A DNA stretch of 64,000 nt from Hofstenia miamia (GCA_004352715.1 SCFE01000027.1:159922-223921); one strand, 5' to 3'. Positions 1 to 12,912 are shown, counted from the stretch's first letter. Notes: generated by a model not told the origin, from the letters alone. Program-made: numbers and translations.

Positions 1-50
1 ATATATATACACACATATATATATACACATATATATATATATATATATAG
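1..50. repeat. TA/CA microsatellite
   Basis: The window opens in an alternating purine-pyrimidine run of TA with a few CA units. It is a simple repeat cut by the window edge. Confidence 0.9.
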
Positions 51-1615
51 GTAAGCAGTGATGGCCATAAAAAAGAACGGACTTTTTGAGAATTCTGGGC
101 TACAGAGTTATACTGATGTTATTGAGTCAGAATTTTAAATTTTCACTTTGGGTTGGGTTGGATTAGACTTTGGTAAAAACTGTTTGGGTGGGTTCTGAGA
201 AAATATGGCCCACCACAATTTTGATCCTTAGTATTAATATCCACAGAAATAGATACTTATTTCTATAATGATCATAAATCAGAATTGTTTGAATGTCAAT
301 TTGAACTCGTTATAATAAATTGATTCCTCTTTTTTGAATTTTAATTAAGTACTTATCATGATGTTTTAATATTTTACGTCTGTATAATTAGATTACAAAA
401 CGAAGCAAAAGATCGAACAGTTTCAAGCTCCAGCATTCAGAAATGGTTACGCAGCACACCGAGTTACAGAATCTGAGTGTTGTTTGCACATGTAGTATGT
501 CCGATCAAAATATTCAAAAACAAGGTGAACTTGCAGTGTCCAATTCCAAACAAAAATTTGAAAACTTCCTACGTCCAGGTATCTTGTTCGCTATTTATAG
601 TATTAAGTCAGTACGATTTATTATATATTTATTCGGTTTATAGTGCATTCAGACAATTTATTTTTTGATATAAAAAAAGCCAAATTCGTCTAACATATTT
701 ATAACAACACTTGAGTTAGTAAATGTTGTCTCAGGATTTGACGAGAAACAGATGTACGAAACTGAGACCAAAATCTTACCCAACTGTGCCGGAATCGTAA
801 CAATGCCCTTGATGGAAAAATTGAACTCGGGAAGCTTTTAGACAAGGGGCAGCCGCAATCCAGTGGGGATGCGGACTGTTTTTTTTTACAGAAATCAAGT
901 TTGCTTCTCATGCTGCAAAAGTCATGTATTGTTCGTACAATGTAGTCAGATATAACAAAATTATTTAATAATTTTTTTAACAGCACTACTATACAAATGC
1001 TTTATTGTTAATTTGAAAAAAATATCTTCTGGTAGTAGGCACGCATTGAACCTATAGGTTTAGTTAGGACCAAAAATTGGGTGCCCTCCTAGTGATGGTC
1101 AGGCCCCTCTTGGTAGGAGACCGGAACTGAAAATGTGTGGTTCCGTAATTCCATATCCGAATTAGGGGTGATGAAACATGGATTCAACATTGGGATCAAG
1201 TATCCAACAAGAGTGCAAGAAATGAAACACCGAGGTCTCCTCACAAAAGAAATTCCGCACTCACCCATCTATAGGCAAAACCATGACAACCGTATGCTCA
1301 AAGAATGTGTTTTAAATATGCTTCAAATTTGCCAAAATATGTTCTATAATATGTGTAAAAACTCAAGTGTAAGCTTTGAATTCATTTATTCTATGCAATA
1401 ATTTTTAGAAGCAGCATAAAAGAGTATAATGTTCAATGAAGTTTTACTAGTTTTCAAGCAATACTACTCACTACTAAAAGTTTTCTTAAATTATTCTTAT
1501 ATAAATATGAATATTCAAATTGAAATAGTTGATAAGTAGCAATTATTTTTGTATCTGTTCTGTAAACATCAATGTAGTTCACTATATATTCAAAAACAAC
1601 AACAACAACAACACC

Positions 1616-1649
<34 letters not shown>

Positions 1650-3573
1650 TATATTTAAATTCTTATGTACGTACATGTATTAAGTTTACAAACCAAGAAT
1701 ATAAATCATCCAACTTTCTTCATATGAGCTTATTATCACGGTAGATGTTTATTTCTGCTTTCAAAGGAAAAAATGCAAATCAATGCTATATTAAGGATTC
1801 CTAAGTAAAATTCAATTTCTTTAATTATTTTAAGTATTTCACCAAAATATCAATATCATTAAACATTCTTCTTCCTTACACATAAATATTGTATTTTAAT
1901 GATATGTCTTTTGCTGTATAATATGAAACTTAAAATTTTTAGTCACCGCTTGCACAGTAGAAAATTAGCAATGAATTGTATTATATTCAGATAAGTACGC
2001 ATATTCATATATTTTTTCTTTAGCTGATTGCTCAGCTTCATCATCTACTCACGAAGAATCGTGCGCTTTCTTAACCAAGAAGATTGAAAGAAAAGCTTCA
2101 AGTGTGTCAGTGAGCAGTAATGTTGAAATTAGCCACAAATTTTTGTGTTTCGAGTACACAACAACAAAAAATCTGAAAATGCATTTTCGAAAGGTAATCA
2201 TAAATATTAGTGTGCCTTTTACCATACACATTTCAATATCTTCAAACTCTGAATGAGCCTAATTCATTCCATTTTTCACAATCACCATTTTGTATTGCCA
2301 TTTTTAGATTAAAGGAACTGCTCAAAATAGTATGAAACTCCATTATCTAATTAATCACCAGTATCCTTTGAAAATAGCCATATATTCTGAATGTTGTAGT
2401 ATTTAATGCTTGTATTGCTTCATTATTTTTGCGTTTGATTAAAATAAATAAACTTTTTATTGTTTTGCGCAAACTTGTTGATTACCTGGATACATCTTTT
2501 TATTGAATGTGAAGTTGTTTAGCATATTAAACGTTAGGTAGAATAACTTCATGTTAAATTGTTGGCTATTTAATAATTCATATTTTTATAAGATAAGTGT
2601 TTCAGGCCTGCATATTTTAATAAAGTTCATTAAAATTGCTTTCTGTTCTATGCCATTTACTAATAAAATTAATCACTGCTTTTTAAGGACTTGGCATTTA
2701 ATGTTATACAAAATGCGTAAATATTATTCTTAATCCGGCTGACGCCCATTTATAAGGACATTTAATTAGAATTTTTCGTGCCATATTAGCAAATTTGATA
2801 ATCGTGAGGCATTGACAGCTCCTTTGGGGGACATGTTTTAATGCAATGTTGAAAATTTCTATTAAAGCGTTTTGCTGTGGCTGAATTATATAGTTGAATT
2901 ATTCGAATTTTTAAAAAAGATTTAAATTCTTTTCATAAATAAAGCTCGGGTATTTATACGGATTTTAGGCCATGGAAAAAATAAAGAACTTTGTCAGTTT
3001 CTTGATAGGTGCAAGGATATCCTTACGCATTGAGAGAGGCTGTGGCCGAACGTCGATGAATTCCTCAAAAGCATATGGAAAAAATAAAAAAGACACCATT
3101 CAAGTTTATATCTAGTTGGTTTCTAGTACTTGAAGTGTCAAGTACACGCAGAATATCTCTATTTTTCTAGCATTTTTTGTTAATCATGCTATTGAGTACT
3201 TAATACTGCATAAATTTTTATTTAATAACAGTCAATCCTATTACCCCTTTTAGCACCATGATAATTTCATTGTGAGCTGCATGGTAATTAAAAATCCTAA
3301 TAAAAATATGTTGATTAGGCCCTTAGTAATGTATTTATGTAAAACTTAATATATTCCTACCCAAACTTTTCCTCTGGTAATTGTTGGGCTAAACATTTCC
3401 GAGTTGGTAAGAACAGAACTAGAGATTCGTGCATTTTGGAGAACTTTATTATTATGAACTTTGCTATTGTTAGCATATAAAACATACAATATTCTAAATG
3501 TTATGAAGAATTGCTAGTGTTATTGTATTTCCATTAAAAATTGGTTTTACTCTTTATTAAATACTCTATTTAG
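51..3573. other. Noncoding stretch, no gene recognised
   Basis: AT-rich DNA with only short, low-complexity open frames and no recognisable protein. It may be intron or upstream DNA of the GPCR whose last exon starts at 3574, because that exon needs upstream exons and none is visible here. I looked for other seven-helix segments with splice sites and found none. It contains the CAA microsatellite near 1.6 kb. Confidence 0.5.
1595..1649. repeat. (CAA)n microsatellite
   Basis: About 18 CAA/AAC units with one CAC interruption. In one frame it would encode poly-asparagine, but the surrounding frame has no other sign of being a gene. Confidence 0.9.
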
Positions 3574-3822
3574 AGCGAACAAAGATTATTGGCAATGTTA
3601 CTTCTAGCAGCATTTTCATTTATTGCATTATATCTTCCTTGTGCTGTGGTAAATTCAGGATTTATCGCACTAGAGAGAGCTGCTTTTGATATCTACCTGC
3701 TTTCAGTGTGCAATTGCATATTTTGGTATCATTTTGCTTGCAATCCCATCATCTACGCGTCAGTCTCCATAAGATTTAGAGAAGAAGTGTATGACAAGAT
3801 TTTTAGACGTTGTTTTCATTAA
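3574..3822 (+). CDS. Last exon of a class A (rhodopsin-family) GPCR
   Basis: About 82 residues are read from a splice acceptor (pyrimidine-rich tract ending TTTAG at 3573) to a TAA. The frame is open directly from the acceptor, so the upstream boundary is a splice site rather than a start codon. The first hydrophobic stretch (about residues 6-30) fits transmembrane helix 6, with an F-x(6)-LP pattern around the helix kink. The second (about residues 39-61) fits helix 7 and carries NPIIY, the NPxxY activation motif. A basic amphipathic helix 8 and a cysteine near the C-terminus (RRCF) follow; such a cysteine is often palmitoylated. The product is therefore the end of a plasma-membrane G-protein-coupled receptor. 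The ligand class cannot be told from this piece. Exons for helices 1-5 are not visible and lie outside the window or are lost, so it could be a pseudogene fragment. Confidence 0.75.
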   Translation, partial: SEQRLLAMLLLAAFSFIALYLPCAVVNSGFIALERAAFDIYLLSVCNCIFWYHFACNPIIYASVSIRFREEVYDKIFRRCFH

Positions 3823-6800
3823 GTTTATTTGTGGCATTATCAATTGTTGTGCAAATTGTGCTAAATGTTCAATGTTGGAGGACAGACATATCTTTCTCTT
3901 TACTGGAATTAAACTGTGCAATGTTTTGGACGTGTCATTTCAATATTTTTTAGCTAAGTATACATTAAAGCAAGCAGCTACTTATATGACCTTAAATGCA
4001 ACCATTCTTATGATATATATTTTTAGTTAATTTCTTTTTCATGAAAATGGAACAAACAATGTGATGTTCGTTGATACAGAGATCAATATTTTAGAGAGCA
4101 GAAGTTGGAAATTAGAATATTAGTTGCTACAAACGTAAGGAAAATGCCTGCACTGCAATTCAATTGAAAAACACCTCTTTCCATAAAATGGTTAATACAA
4201 TGCAATTATTTAACAGGTCAAATAAAGGATTTTAATATCCTGATAAAATTTTTTTATCAAGGCATGTGTATACTTAAAACAACTTGCATGATTTATGCAT
4301 TCCTAATATCTTGACTTGGATATATACCAGGGCTGGTTCAAAAAAACTCTGGGTGTTTTAAAAATTTTTATGCTGTGATTTAACAACATGATTTTTTTCT
4401 AATTTCTTTCAAATGCGTTTTTCAAATGTATCTAATGCAATAAGGAGGGTACCACATGGTAAGGTTTCTTACTTACAGTGTGTTATCCTACAATTTAACT
4501 TTAGAGGTTTAATATAAATGAAATTATAAAGTAGAACTTGGGTTTTTGAGAATTACCTTTGTCTTGCGCCTAGCCGTGCGTACATTCAATAATAAACTTA
4601 CTTAATAAAACCGACCAAAATTGTACGGTCCCGTCCGTGACCCGCCGAAAAACAAACCAATTTTTTTCAACATTTAAGCTTTATACATTTTTCATTAATT
4701 GCTATCCTTATTCTATAAAAATGTTAAATAACGCATTTTCAAACATCTCTTTACCTTGAGAAATATTACGATTAATGTTATTGATCTAAAATTTATAACA
4801 TATAACAAAATTTGACGATAAGACTGGCAGTAAGGTATATGCTATTTTACAAACTTAAAGGACAAAAAGACAGTCACTGATATTGCGGTTTAGTTTAACT
4901 ATCCACCATTTCAATGGGTCTATAGCTAGTCACGCCTTCTTCATATTTTTGCAATTTAGCATATCTTCAAAAACAGTTGGTACATGAGGCACTTGGACAT
5001 GAACATACTTTGCGATTTTGTAGTTTAGCTTAAGCGTATCCTTCCACAGAACTAACTCCAATTTCTCATTACAAATCGCAAGTACGTTTTTTCGCATCTA
5101 ATATGCTTCCAAAAACCCAAATTTTTAAATTTGCGGATCTGGCGGCGAGAAAATTGGTGCGTGTGACAGGCAAAAAATTGAATGAAAGAAATGATATTGG
5201 TTGCTGGTTAAGAAACATTTAACCAATAAAAAGAATTCAAGCGATTAACCCCTTTACTCTTCAGCTAAATTGGTATTAATAGAATCCAATAACTTTGAAT
5301 ATGACCTTTGAAGGAAACATGCTCGAAGTGTTTTAATGTTTTTTTCTTGAAAACGTTTGTAATTTTTCGCTGCCATCATATATACACGTATAAAATTTAT
5401 AAATAAATAAATGAGTGTGCTTACAAAATCAAATCACAAGAAAATTGCATTACAGCACAAAAATACGTTCCTATAGCTGCCCTGCCCCTTTTCGTGGTTT
5501 TTTGACTTCTTTTTTTGTGTTCTGATAGATATTTTGTAAGAAATTGAAAAAGCCGCAAATTTTGGAAAAAAATATGCATCTCTTTTGCTCTAAAAATTCA
5601 TCTCTTCCTTTAAGTTATTCACCTGTGATGCTATTTTATATAATTATTGAAAATTTAGCTGAAACGCGTTTTATTAACATACAGTGGTGCAAAAATCCAC
5701 CCGGCTATAAAAAACTTTCATTAAGAGAAAATGTTCAATTTTATTTATTCATTACAAAGATGAGTGCCATTCTGCAGCTGCTAGACAGGTCAGTCTTCAA
5801 CAACTTAATGCAAAACTGTGCTCCAGCCCTTGACCATGATTTGGATTTTTAGAAAGTCTATTGACCTCAATCTATGAGCTTTAGTATGTGGGAAATGATG
5901 AAGGATAGAGTTTTCAGAGAAAAACCAAGGATTCTGGCTCAGATTCAAATTCTGAGTTAGAGCAAAGTAATGCAAATAAGCTACTGTGTTTCGAATGAAA
6001 AAACATGTCATTCAAGAAAGAATTTGTGTTTGAACAGTTTTAAAGATACTTATTTAGATGTTTTTATTCAATTCATTTAGTTGCAAAACATAGGTATCTC
6101 TTCAAATAAAATGATTTTGATTTAATATTGGGTAACTTTTGCCTAGCCCTATATAGTAAATTTATAACGAACTTTAGATGAAAACTTGAGGAAAAGTGGC
6201 AGTTGTTAATTACAAAGCAATTTCAGAAATTATTTATATGCAATGTATAAAAAAAAACCAATGACTTCGGTAAATCAAAAAATTGTGCAAATGCTGAAGA
6301 GCTCTAGGTTCCAATCATCTGTTTGTTGAAAATTTCGTCAGTCAATGTATTATTTACTTCTAAGAACTTAAAATCACTATGAGGAAAATTTTGCACATCG
6401 TTTACACAGTGTAGAGATATTTACATCAATCTTCAAAATTTGAATTTAGTTGGTTGATTAAATGTACTTATCAAGATTCTTGAGATAATGTAGGGCAGCG
6501 AATTGTAAAACACATTGCAAAGTATATCTGGAGGATAACTATGCATCAGCCGGACTTTTTCCATATTTTTTTCAAAACAAACTTAATAAATTTTCAAGAA
6601 CATCTCTAATAAGAAGACATCAATTCTTAAATGTAAAACAGCTAAATGTTTCCAAATGTAATACAATGCTTCTTTATAACTTTGATTGTTCTGTTTATAT
6701 CATCTTCATTTGGAAACGTCTGAATAAGTGTTGAAAATCAATTTTCATTTTTAGTTGAAAATTTTTCAAAGGATTCAAAACAGTACATAAAATTATAAAA

Positions 6801-7152
6801 CATAATATACGAGTTCTCACTTACACTCTCACTAAAGAAATATTCGTAGAATATGATTTTCTCAAGGTCTTTGCTGAACAAATCAATTAAAACGCAAGGA
6901 AGCTATATAAGTCCTATGCAAGTAGTGTATAATAAACAGATCCCTCCTTAAAAAATACGATTGGTCCACATAGAGCCAGAGCCATGTTCACAAAGTGATG
7001 TAATTGATGATTCATGTATATTTGCAACATTTTATAATGCCATCTAGTGGTGATGTAATTACTGATAATTTTGTAATGACTTTGAGATATTTATGGGGCA
7101 CATTTAGTTTACATACACATTTATTTTACTTTATTTATTACATGCACGCCTC
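3823..7152. other. Noncoding stretch, no gene recognised
   Basis: AT-rich DNA with many homopolymer runs. Short open frames such as those at 5.54-5.85 kb show no family signature, signal sequence or splice context. The part just after 3822 is probably the 3' UTR of the GPCR exon. Nothing else can be supported. Confidence 0.5.
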
Positions 7153-7493
7153 ACACTTCACCGGAAGGTCGGCTAAAACTTTAAAAATTTGACCCCAAAT
7201 TTGAACGTATTTTTGAGATCCCCTATGCATATAGTTATTCGTGAGGTATGTCCGCAAAATCCTGTATGAGCTAATTGCGAGAAAATCATAGATATCGAAT
7301 TTGGCCTAAACCGCCTATATTATCTTATTTTATTTTGATTATTACAGCCTTAAACTCAACAAAATCCAAAATATAAATGCTCATGCGACATATTTTGCTT
7401 TCCTGAATACTCTAATAGAGCCCTTCGTAGTGAAAAATGAGTTTTACATAACATAGATATCTACATGTACATGTATTTGATTCAAATTGTCAA
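7153..7493. repeat. Left terminal inverted repeat
   Basis: About 341 bp, reverse-complementary to 11353-11693 with few differences. The pairing runs from the outer ACACTTCACC to the inner CAAATTGTCAAT. Confidence 0.8.
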
Positions 7494-7769
7494 TTTTGAT
7501 AACATGTACATCTTCGTTATGCTATCTTCAAATGTCAGCACTATTGAAGCATACGGCGTAGACAACGCTTCAATCGGAGTATTCATTCAAATTCATTCGA
7601 ACATTATCTTTTATTAACAATAGATTCCAAGCTTAGACTATATTTATAATCATATGATATCGTAGAATTGAACTCGAAAACAAAATTTATAATTTCCATT
7701 TATTGATACCAAATCATGCACATTGCTATCAGACAAATATTCATAGAAGTGAAAAATGAATAGAAATAT

Positions 7770-8135
7770 TTATCTCAATATCTCAAAAATTTTACAGATG
7801 ACGTGAATTGTACCGAACAACACACTGTAGAAGACGGTCTTTGAATTTTCATGGTTTTGGCATATTTTGCCACCAGATGTCCACATTTTGCTAAAATCTG
7901 AGTGAACGGCTGTACATTCAAAATCACATGTGATACATTCAAAAAAATCGGCGCACTCACTGTCTCTGTCACGTAATTTTGATCCAATATGTGACTCTAC
8001 TGAGTTTCGACCAAGGATGTTTCTGATAAAAGGCACAAACTTACGGCGGATTTCGTTATTCGATGATGATGTTGCAGTTTGGAGCTGTGTGATGTCGGTA
8101 ATACGAAATTGACAAGAAGATGTAGGAGATTTCAA
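7770..8135 (-). CDS. Hypothetical ORF inside DNA element copy 1
   Basis: An open frame of 121 codons with several cysteines (ADFFECITCDFEC, residues about 62-74) that could bind metal. No known family is recognised and no DDE or zinc-finger motif is convincing. Its 3' half lies in the duplicated part of the element. There the second copy carries an extra T near 10474, which breaks the frame, so selection on this ORF is not evident. It may be a remnant of element-encoded protein or chance. Confidence 0.2.
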   Translation of the reverse strand: MKSPTSSCQFRITDITQLQTATSSSNNEIRRKFVPFIRNILGRNSVESHIGSKLRDRDSECADFFECITCDFECTAVHSDFSKMWTSGGKICQNHENSKTVFYSVLFGTIHVICKIFEILR

Positions 8136-8609
8136 GCAAAGTTTTAGGGGTTTTGGCCCTCAAGAATACAGTTCAGAAACGTTATCTGCATTAGTGGAGT
8201 TCTTGACAATGTCGGAAGCGATCACATCTTGAGTATTATTATCACTGGAATGAATCATTTCGATCATGTTATTTCGCACTCATTTCCGTCTACAAATTTG
8301 AATGAATATTTTGAAACAGTGTACGTTAGGGTTGTGACAACAAAACTTTTTTCAAAATTTCGCTTTTCCTGATGTTGCATTTGATGAACTTTTACCCATA
8401 GATCACTTTTTTGAAGTTTTTGTCATTGGGTCATGAAAAAACCTCCCGCACCTAACATCATAATACTTTCATATATAATGTAATTAAAAATAAATAACAA
8501 GAAAATACCTACCAATATATATTTCCGAAATTAATAAGAACAAAAATATTATAAATTGAATACAAAGTAAATACAAGTAAAATTGATATCTCAGCAATGC
8601 AATACCACC

Positions 8610-8697
8610 CAGACGGGTGTCTACTGTCTAGTGTCTACTGTCTAGTCAGTCTACTGTCTGCCTAGTGTCTACTGTCTACTGATAGACGGCTAGTCTA
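8610..8697. repeat. Imperfect (GTGTCTACTGTCTA)n minisatellite
   Basis: About five degenerate copies of a GTCTACTGTCTA unit with variable spacers (CTAGT, CAGT, GCCTAGT). Confidence 0.8.
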
Positions 8698-8806
8698 TGA
8701 ATTTTTCTCTTCTGATCATAGACATTCGATGGCCCATTTACTGTATCCTTAATTACATAGTTGTTCATGTTCATTCATAGAGTTTTGCTTTAGTTTTTGG
8801 AGGAGT

Positions 8807-9006
8807 GTGTTGGAAAATCTGCTGTTGATTGCTTATTGGTTGAACAATATGTCTTTGCAAAGTAAAAAGTCAAAATCCGCAGTAGAAGCAGCAGGAGAAA
8901 GATGGACACAAAATTTGAAATCAAGCACAAAACGCCGTCCTGGTATACCAGAACTAAAACAGGATTTGAGTGACACATTGTGTAAAATGCCAACTAACAG
9001 AGACAT
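8807..9006 (+). CDS. Possible coding fragment running into the gap
   Basis: The frame stays open for about 66 codons until the N gap. An internal Met (residue 15) begins a serine/lysine-rich hydrophilic stretch (MSLQSKKSKSAVEAAGERW). Base composition is more balanced than in the flanks, with GCAGCAGG-like codon runs, which mildly favours coding. No family is recognised. It could be the first exon of a host gene or part of a transposon protein; the continuation is hidden by Ns. Confidence 0.25.
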
Positions 9007-9856
9007 NNNNNNNNNNNNNNNNNNNNNNNNNNNNNNNNNNNNNNNNNNNNNNNNNNNNNNNNNNNNNNNNNNNNNNNNNNNNNNNNNNNNNNNNNNNNNN
9101 NNNNNNNNNNNNNNNNNNNNNNNNNNNNNNNNNNNNNNNNNNNNNNNNNNNNNNNNNNNNNNNNNNNNNNNNNNNNNNNNNNNNNNNNNNNNNNNNNNNN
9201 NNNNNNNNNNNNNNNNNNNNNNNNNNNNNNNNNNNNNNNNNNNNNNNNNNNNNNNNNNNNNNNNNNNNNNNNNNNNNNNNNNNNNNNNNNNNNNNNNNNN
9301 NNNNNNNNNNNNNNNNNNNNNNNNNNNNNNNNNNNNNNNNNNNNNNNNNNNNNNNNNNNNNNNNNNNNNNNNNNNNNNNNNNNNNNNNNNNNNNNNNNNN
9401 NNNNNNNNNNNNNNNNNNNNNNNNNNNNNNNNNNNNNNNNNNNNNNNNNNNNNNNNNNNNNNNNNNNNNNNNNNNNNNNNNNNNNNNNNNNNNNNNNNNN
9501 NNNNNNNNNNNNNNNNNNNNNNNNNNNNNNNNNNNNNNNNNNNNNNNNNNNNNNNNNNNNNNNNNNNNNNNNNNNNNNNNNNNNNNNNNNNNNNNNNNNN
9601 NNNNNNNNNNNNNNNNNNNNNNNNNNNNNNNNNNNNNNNNNNNNNNNNNNNNNNNNNNNNNNNNNNNNNNNNNNNNNNNNNNNNNNNNNNNNNNNNNNNN
9701 NNNNNNNNNNNNNNNNNNNNNNNNNNNNNNNNNNNNNNNNNNNNNNNNNNNNNNNNNNNNNNNNNNNNNNNNNNNNNNNNNNNNNNNNNNNNNNNNNNNN
9801 NNNNNNNNNNNNNNNNNNNNNNNNNNNNNNNNNNNNNNNNNNNNNNNNNNNNNNNN
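9007..9856. other. Assembly gap (850 N)
   Basis: A run of 850 undetermined bases. The sequence resumes inside a repeat that is also present upstream of the gap (from 7225), so the join is repeat-mediated and the true spacing is uncertain. Confidence 1.
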
Positions 9857-11693
9857 ATGCATATAGTTATTCGTGAGGTATGTCCGCAAAATCCTGTATG
9901 AGCTAATTGCGAGAAAATCATAGATATCGAATTTGGCCTAAACCGCCTATATTATCTTATTTTATTTTGATTATTACAGCCTTAAACTCAACAAAATCCA
10001 AAATATAAATGCTCATGCGACATATTTTGCTTTCCTGAATACTCTAATAGAGCCCTTCGTAGTGAAAAATGAGTTTTACATAACATAGATATCTACATGT
10101 ACATGTATTTGATTCAAATTGTCAATTTTGATAACATGTACATCTTCGTTATGCTATCTTCAAATGTCAGCACTATTGAAGCATACGGCGTAGACAACGC
10201 TTCAATCGGAGTATTCATTCAAATTCATTCGAACATTATCTTTTATTAACAATAGATTCCAAGCTTAGACTATATTTATAATCATATGATATCGTAGAAT
10301 TGAACTCGAAAACAAAATTTATAATTTCCATTTATTGATACCAAATCATGCACATTGCTATCAGACAAATATTCATAGAAGTGAAAAATGAATAGAAATA
10401 TTTATCTCAATATCTCAAAAATTTTACAGATGACGTGAATTGTACCGAACAACACACTGTAGAAGACGGTCTTTGAATTTTTCATGGTTTTGGCATATTT
10501 TGCCACCAGATGTCCACATTTTGCTAAAATCTGAAATCTGAGTGAATGGCTTCAGACGCTTGTTTGCTGAAATGGGCCAGACTGCACTTCTTGAACTTAC
10601 AAAATTGGATCACGTGCAAGAACACAATATGAACCGCCTTTGTTACGTTTATTCTGGTTTGTAGGTATGCGTTTTGGAAGTCTTTCACAGATTATTGGAT
10701 GATTTGTTCTTCCACGACTTTTGTTACATTGTATTTGTATTTACCAAAACAAACAGCACAAACTTTTTGGCGATTTTCTTGATGGCTTAACGAACGGCAC
10801 TGGTGCGACATCTGCTCGAATGCATTCGAATGAAAGAAAAAAGAAAGTGCAAACTTTATTGGCTTAATAGTATTAGTTTCAGTGGATGACAAACAATGTC
10901 ATTTCAAACATGTGCACATATTTGAATTTTATTGCAGCGGTGGTTCTCTGCTAATGGATTTCACGAAGGGAACAATGAATTGCAAATTGAAATCCAATAA
11001 GAAGGGAAATGAGTAAATGACTTTTGAATTGTATAGCCAGTTAGCCACCAACTTAAGTCGAAAATTGAAGCTACAGTGCAGTTTCAACGTGTTATTATTT
11101 TTTGGGGAAGGTTAGAATAAATTTGAACGAGGAAATCATGACACAATTTAAGGCACCGAAACCCAAACCCCTTGTCCTTCTTCCCGGCGCCCGCGTCTTC
11201 TGACTGAGCCGTGTTCAGGGCCACTATAGGCCACGCTAACCGGACTGCTTGATCTAAAATGCTGCACTCATTTCCGTCTACAAATTTGAATGAATATTTT
11301 GAAACAGTGTACGTGTATCTGCACCGACATAGTGCAAACATTTGTAAATACATTGACAATTTGAATCAAACACAGGTACATGTAGATATCTATGTTATGT
11401 AAAACTCATTTTTCACTACGAAGGGCTCTATTAGAGTATTCAGGAAAGCAAAATATGTCGCATGAGCATTTATATTTTGGATTTTGTTGAGTTTAAGGCT
11501 GTAATAATCAAAATAAAATAAGATAATATAGGCGGTTTAGGCCAAATTCGATATCTATGATTTTCTCGCAATTAGCTCATACAGGATTTTGCGGACATAC
11601 CTCACGAATAACTATATGCATAGGGGATCTCAAAAATACGTTTCAATTTGGGGTCAAATTTTTAAAGTTTTAGCCGACCTTCCGGTGAAGTGT
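9857..11693. mobile_element. DNA transposon with long TIR, copy 2
   Basis: The left end (first about 70 bp) falls in the N gap. The sequence then follows copy 1 for about 680 bp before diverging, and ends in an intact right TIR (11353-11693) that is the reverse complement of the left TIR at 7153. Internal open frames at 10692-10892 and 11084-11359 (minus) are short and unrecognised, so this looks non-autonomous or decayed. A GC-rich patch lies at about 11141-11261. Confidence 0.65.
11353..11693. repeat. Right terminal inverted repeat
   Basis: Reverse complement of 7153-7493, ending GGTGAAGTGT. Confidence 0.8.
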
Positions 11694-12544
11694 AGCTTGT
11701 TTTTGTTAATATACATGACATTGTTATGCGACTAATAGGATCTACATTTTCACTAATGGGAAAGTTGTATTACATTTTGCAAATGAATAACTTTTTAGAT
11801 GTAAAATGTTCCATGTATTTCTAATGATTAACCTATCTATAGAATTGCTGTAATTTAATTAATTTTCACTAATATAAAAAATACAAAACTTATACATTAC
11901 AGGCATTTGAAATATAGACATACCTGATAAAAGCAAATACATTTTTCTGAAAAAGTAAACGTGGTTTATGCAAAAAGATGCAATTTTCTTTTCTAAAAAA
12001 TATACATGTGATGCTATTAGGATATATACATATACTGATTTTTTATACCCTATTATATTAGTTTTACATAGTTTTAGACTTTACATTCTGGTCTTCTTTT
12101 ACATTTCTTTTAGTTTATATTGATTTTCTAGTTTCCAAATGTGTAGATTGCTACATCATTTTCAATTTTGCACGTCTTTTCAATTTATTTGATTTATGGC
12201 TTTTGTGTGCTTGTAGATATTACATGGGTTTTCCACTTTCCACTGCTTTGTAACTTTGCAATTAGATATTTACTTGACATGGAATTAACGTATGAATTCC
12301 TTCCTAAATTTATTCTTCATATTGTAGTTAGCATAGAAATGAGGACATATAAGCTTGTTATTCACTGCATTGTAGATAATGTAATGCTACACATTTGATT
12401 TCCCCATGTGTAGATATGATATCTGGTCATCAAATTAATCACAACTCCATTTCGTGTTCTCCTTTCCAAACATATACACTTGTAAATGCACAAACCTAAG
12501 TGATAAATATTTTGTATTAATTAACAAACATTTGCAAGTTAATG
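11694..12544. other. Noncoding stretch, no gene recognised
   Basis: AT-rich DNA between the TIR element and the large inverted-repeat region. A 76-codon open frame at 12168-12398 is hydrophobic but has no recognisable features. Confidence 0.4.
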
Positions 12545-12912
12545 GAGTGGCATTGGTGTATCATGTGAATTGGTGATCATGAGGTCTATGTAATTGAAAA
12601 GACACACTCAAAAAGCTCACTTCACTTGCCTTTTGAGCCTTTTTCCCATTGAGAAAATTTTGAATTGGACATTCTTTTGGTGTATCCTTTGAACTTGGTA
12701 TCAAGCAAATTGTGATTTAATAAAAGAATTTCATTTCTGTTTTGTACTGCAGCATGTATTGCAATCAATTATATATCTTTAGCTTCACAGCTGAAATAGC
12801 AACATTAGTTGCTTTCTTAGTTGCATTATGAAAAAACTCTCACAAAGTATTGAATGTGTCATCAATTTCACAACTGCTCACTTTATTCATTGAATAACTA
12901 GTAGATTTACTA
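12545..12912 (-). pseudogene. Inverted, broken copy of the unknown ORF at 29.96 kb
   Basis: Read on the minus strand, this resembles 29960-30240 of the plus strand across most of its length. Both share the segment CEIDDTFNTL and, further on, LQ-type and KKAQKA-type stretches. Here the reading frame is interrupted by stops and indels, whereas the 29.96-kb copy is open. Similarity stops abruptly near 12547, which matches about 30228 on the other side. These are the outermost paired blocks of the large inverted repeat centred near 23.25 kb. The function of the encoded segment is unknown. Confidence 0.65.

Larger units (their letters stand above)
7153..8335. mobile_element. DNA transposon with long TIR, copy 1 (partial)
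   Basis: It starts with a terminal inverted repeat (ACACTTCACCGGAAGG...) of about 340 bp. The TIR matches the inverted end at 11353-11693. Positions 7225 to about 7903 also occur nearly identically, in the same direction, at 9857 to about 10536, with one T indel. A short block (about 8275-8327) recurs at about 11265-11313. No right-hand TIR follows this copy, so it is truncated or mis-assembled against the N gap downstream. The superfamily is not recognised, and I could not fix a target-site duplication. Confidence 0.6.

Noticed and set aside
1529-1744. Poly-asparagine protein
   Set aside because: Arises from the CAA microsatellite; flanking residues show no family.
8807-9921. Open frames of 300-360 codons across 8.8-9.9 kb
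   Set aside because: They consist mostly of unknown residues translated from the 850-bp N gap; only the first 66 or so codons are real sequence.
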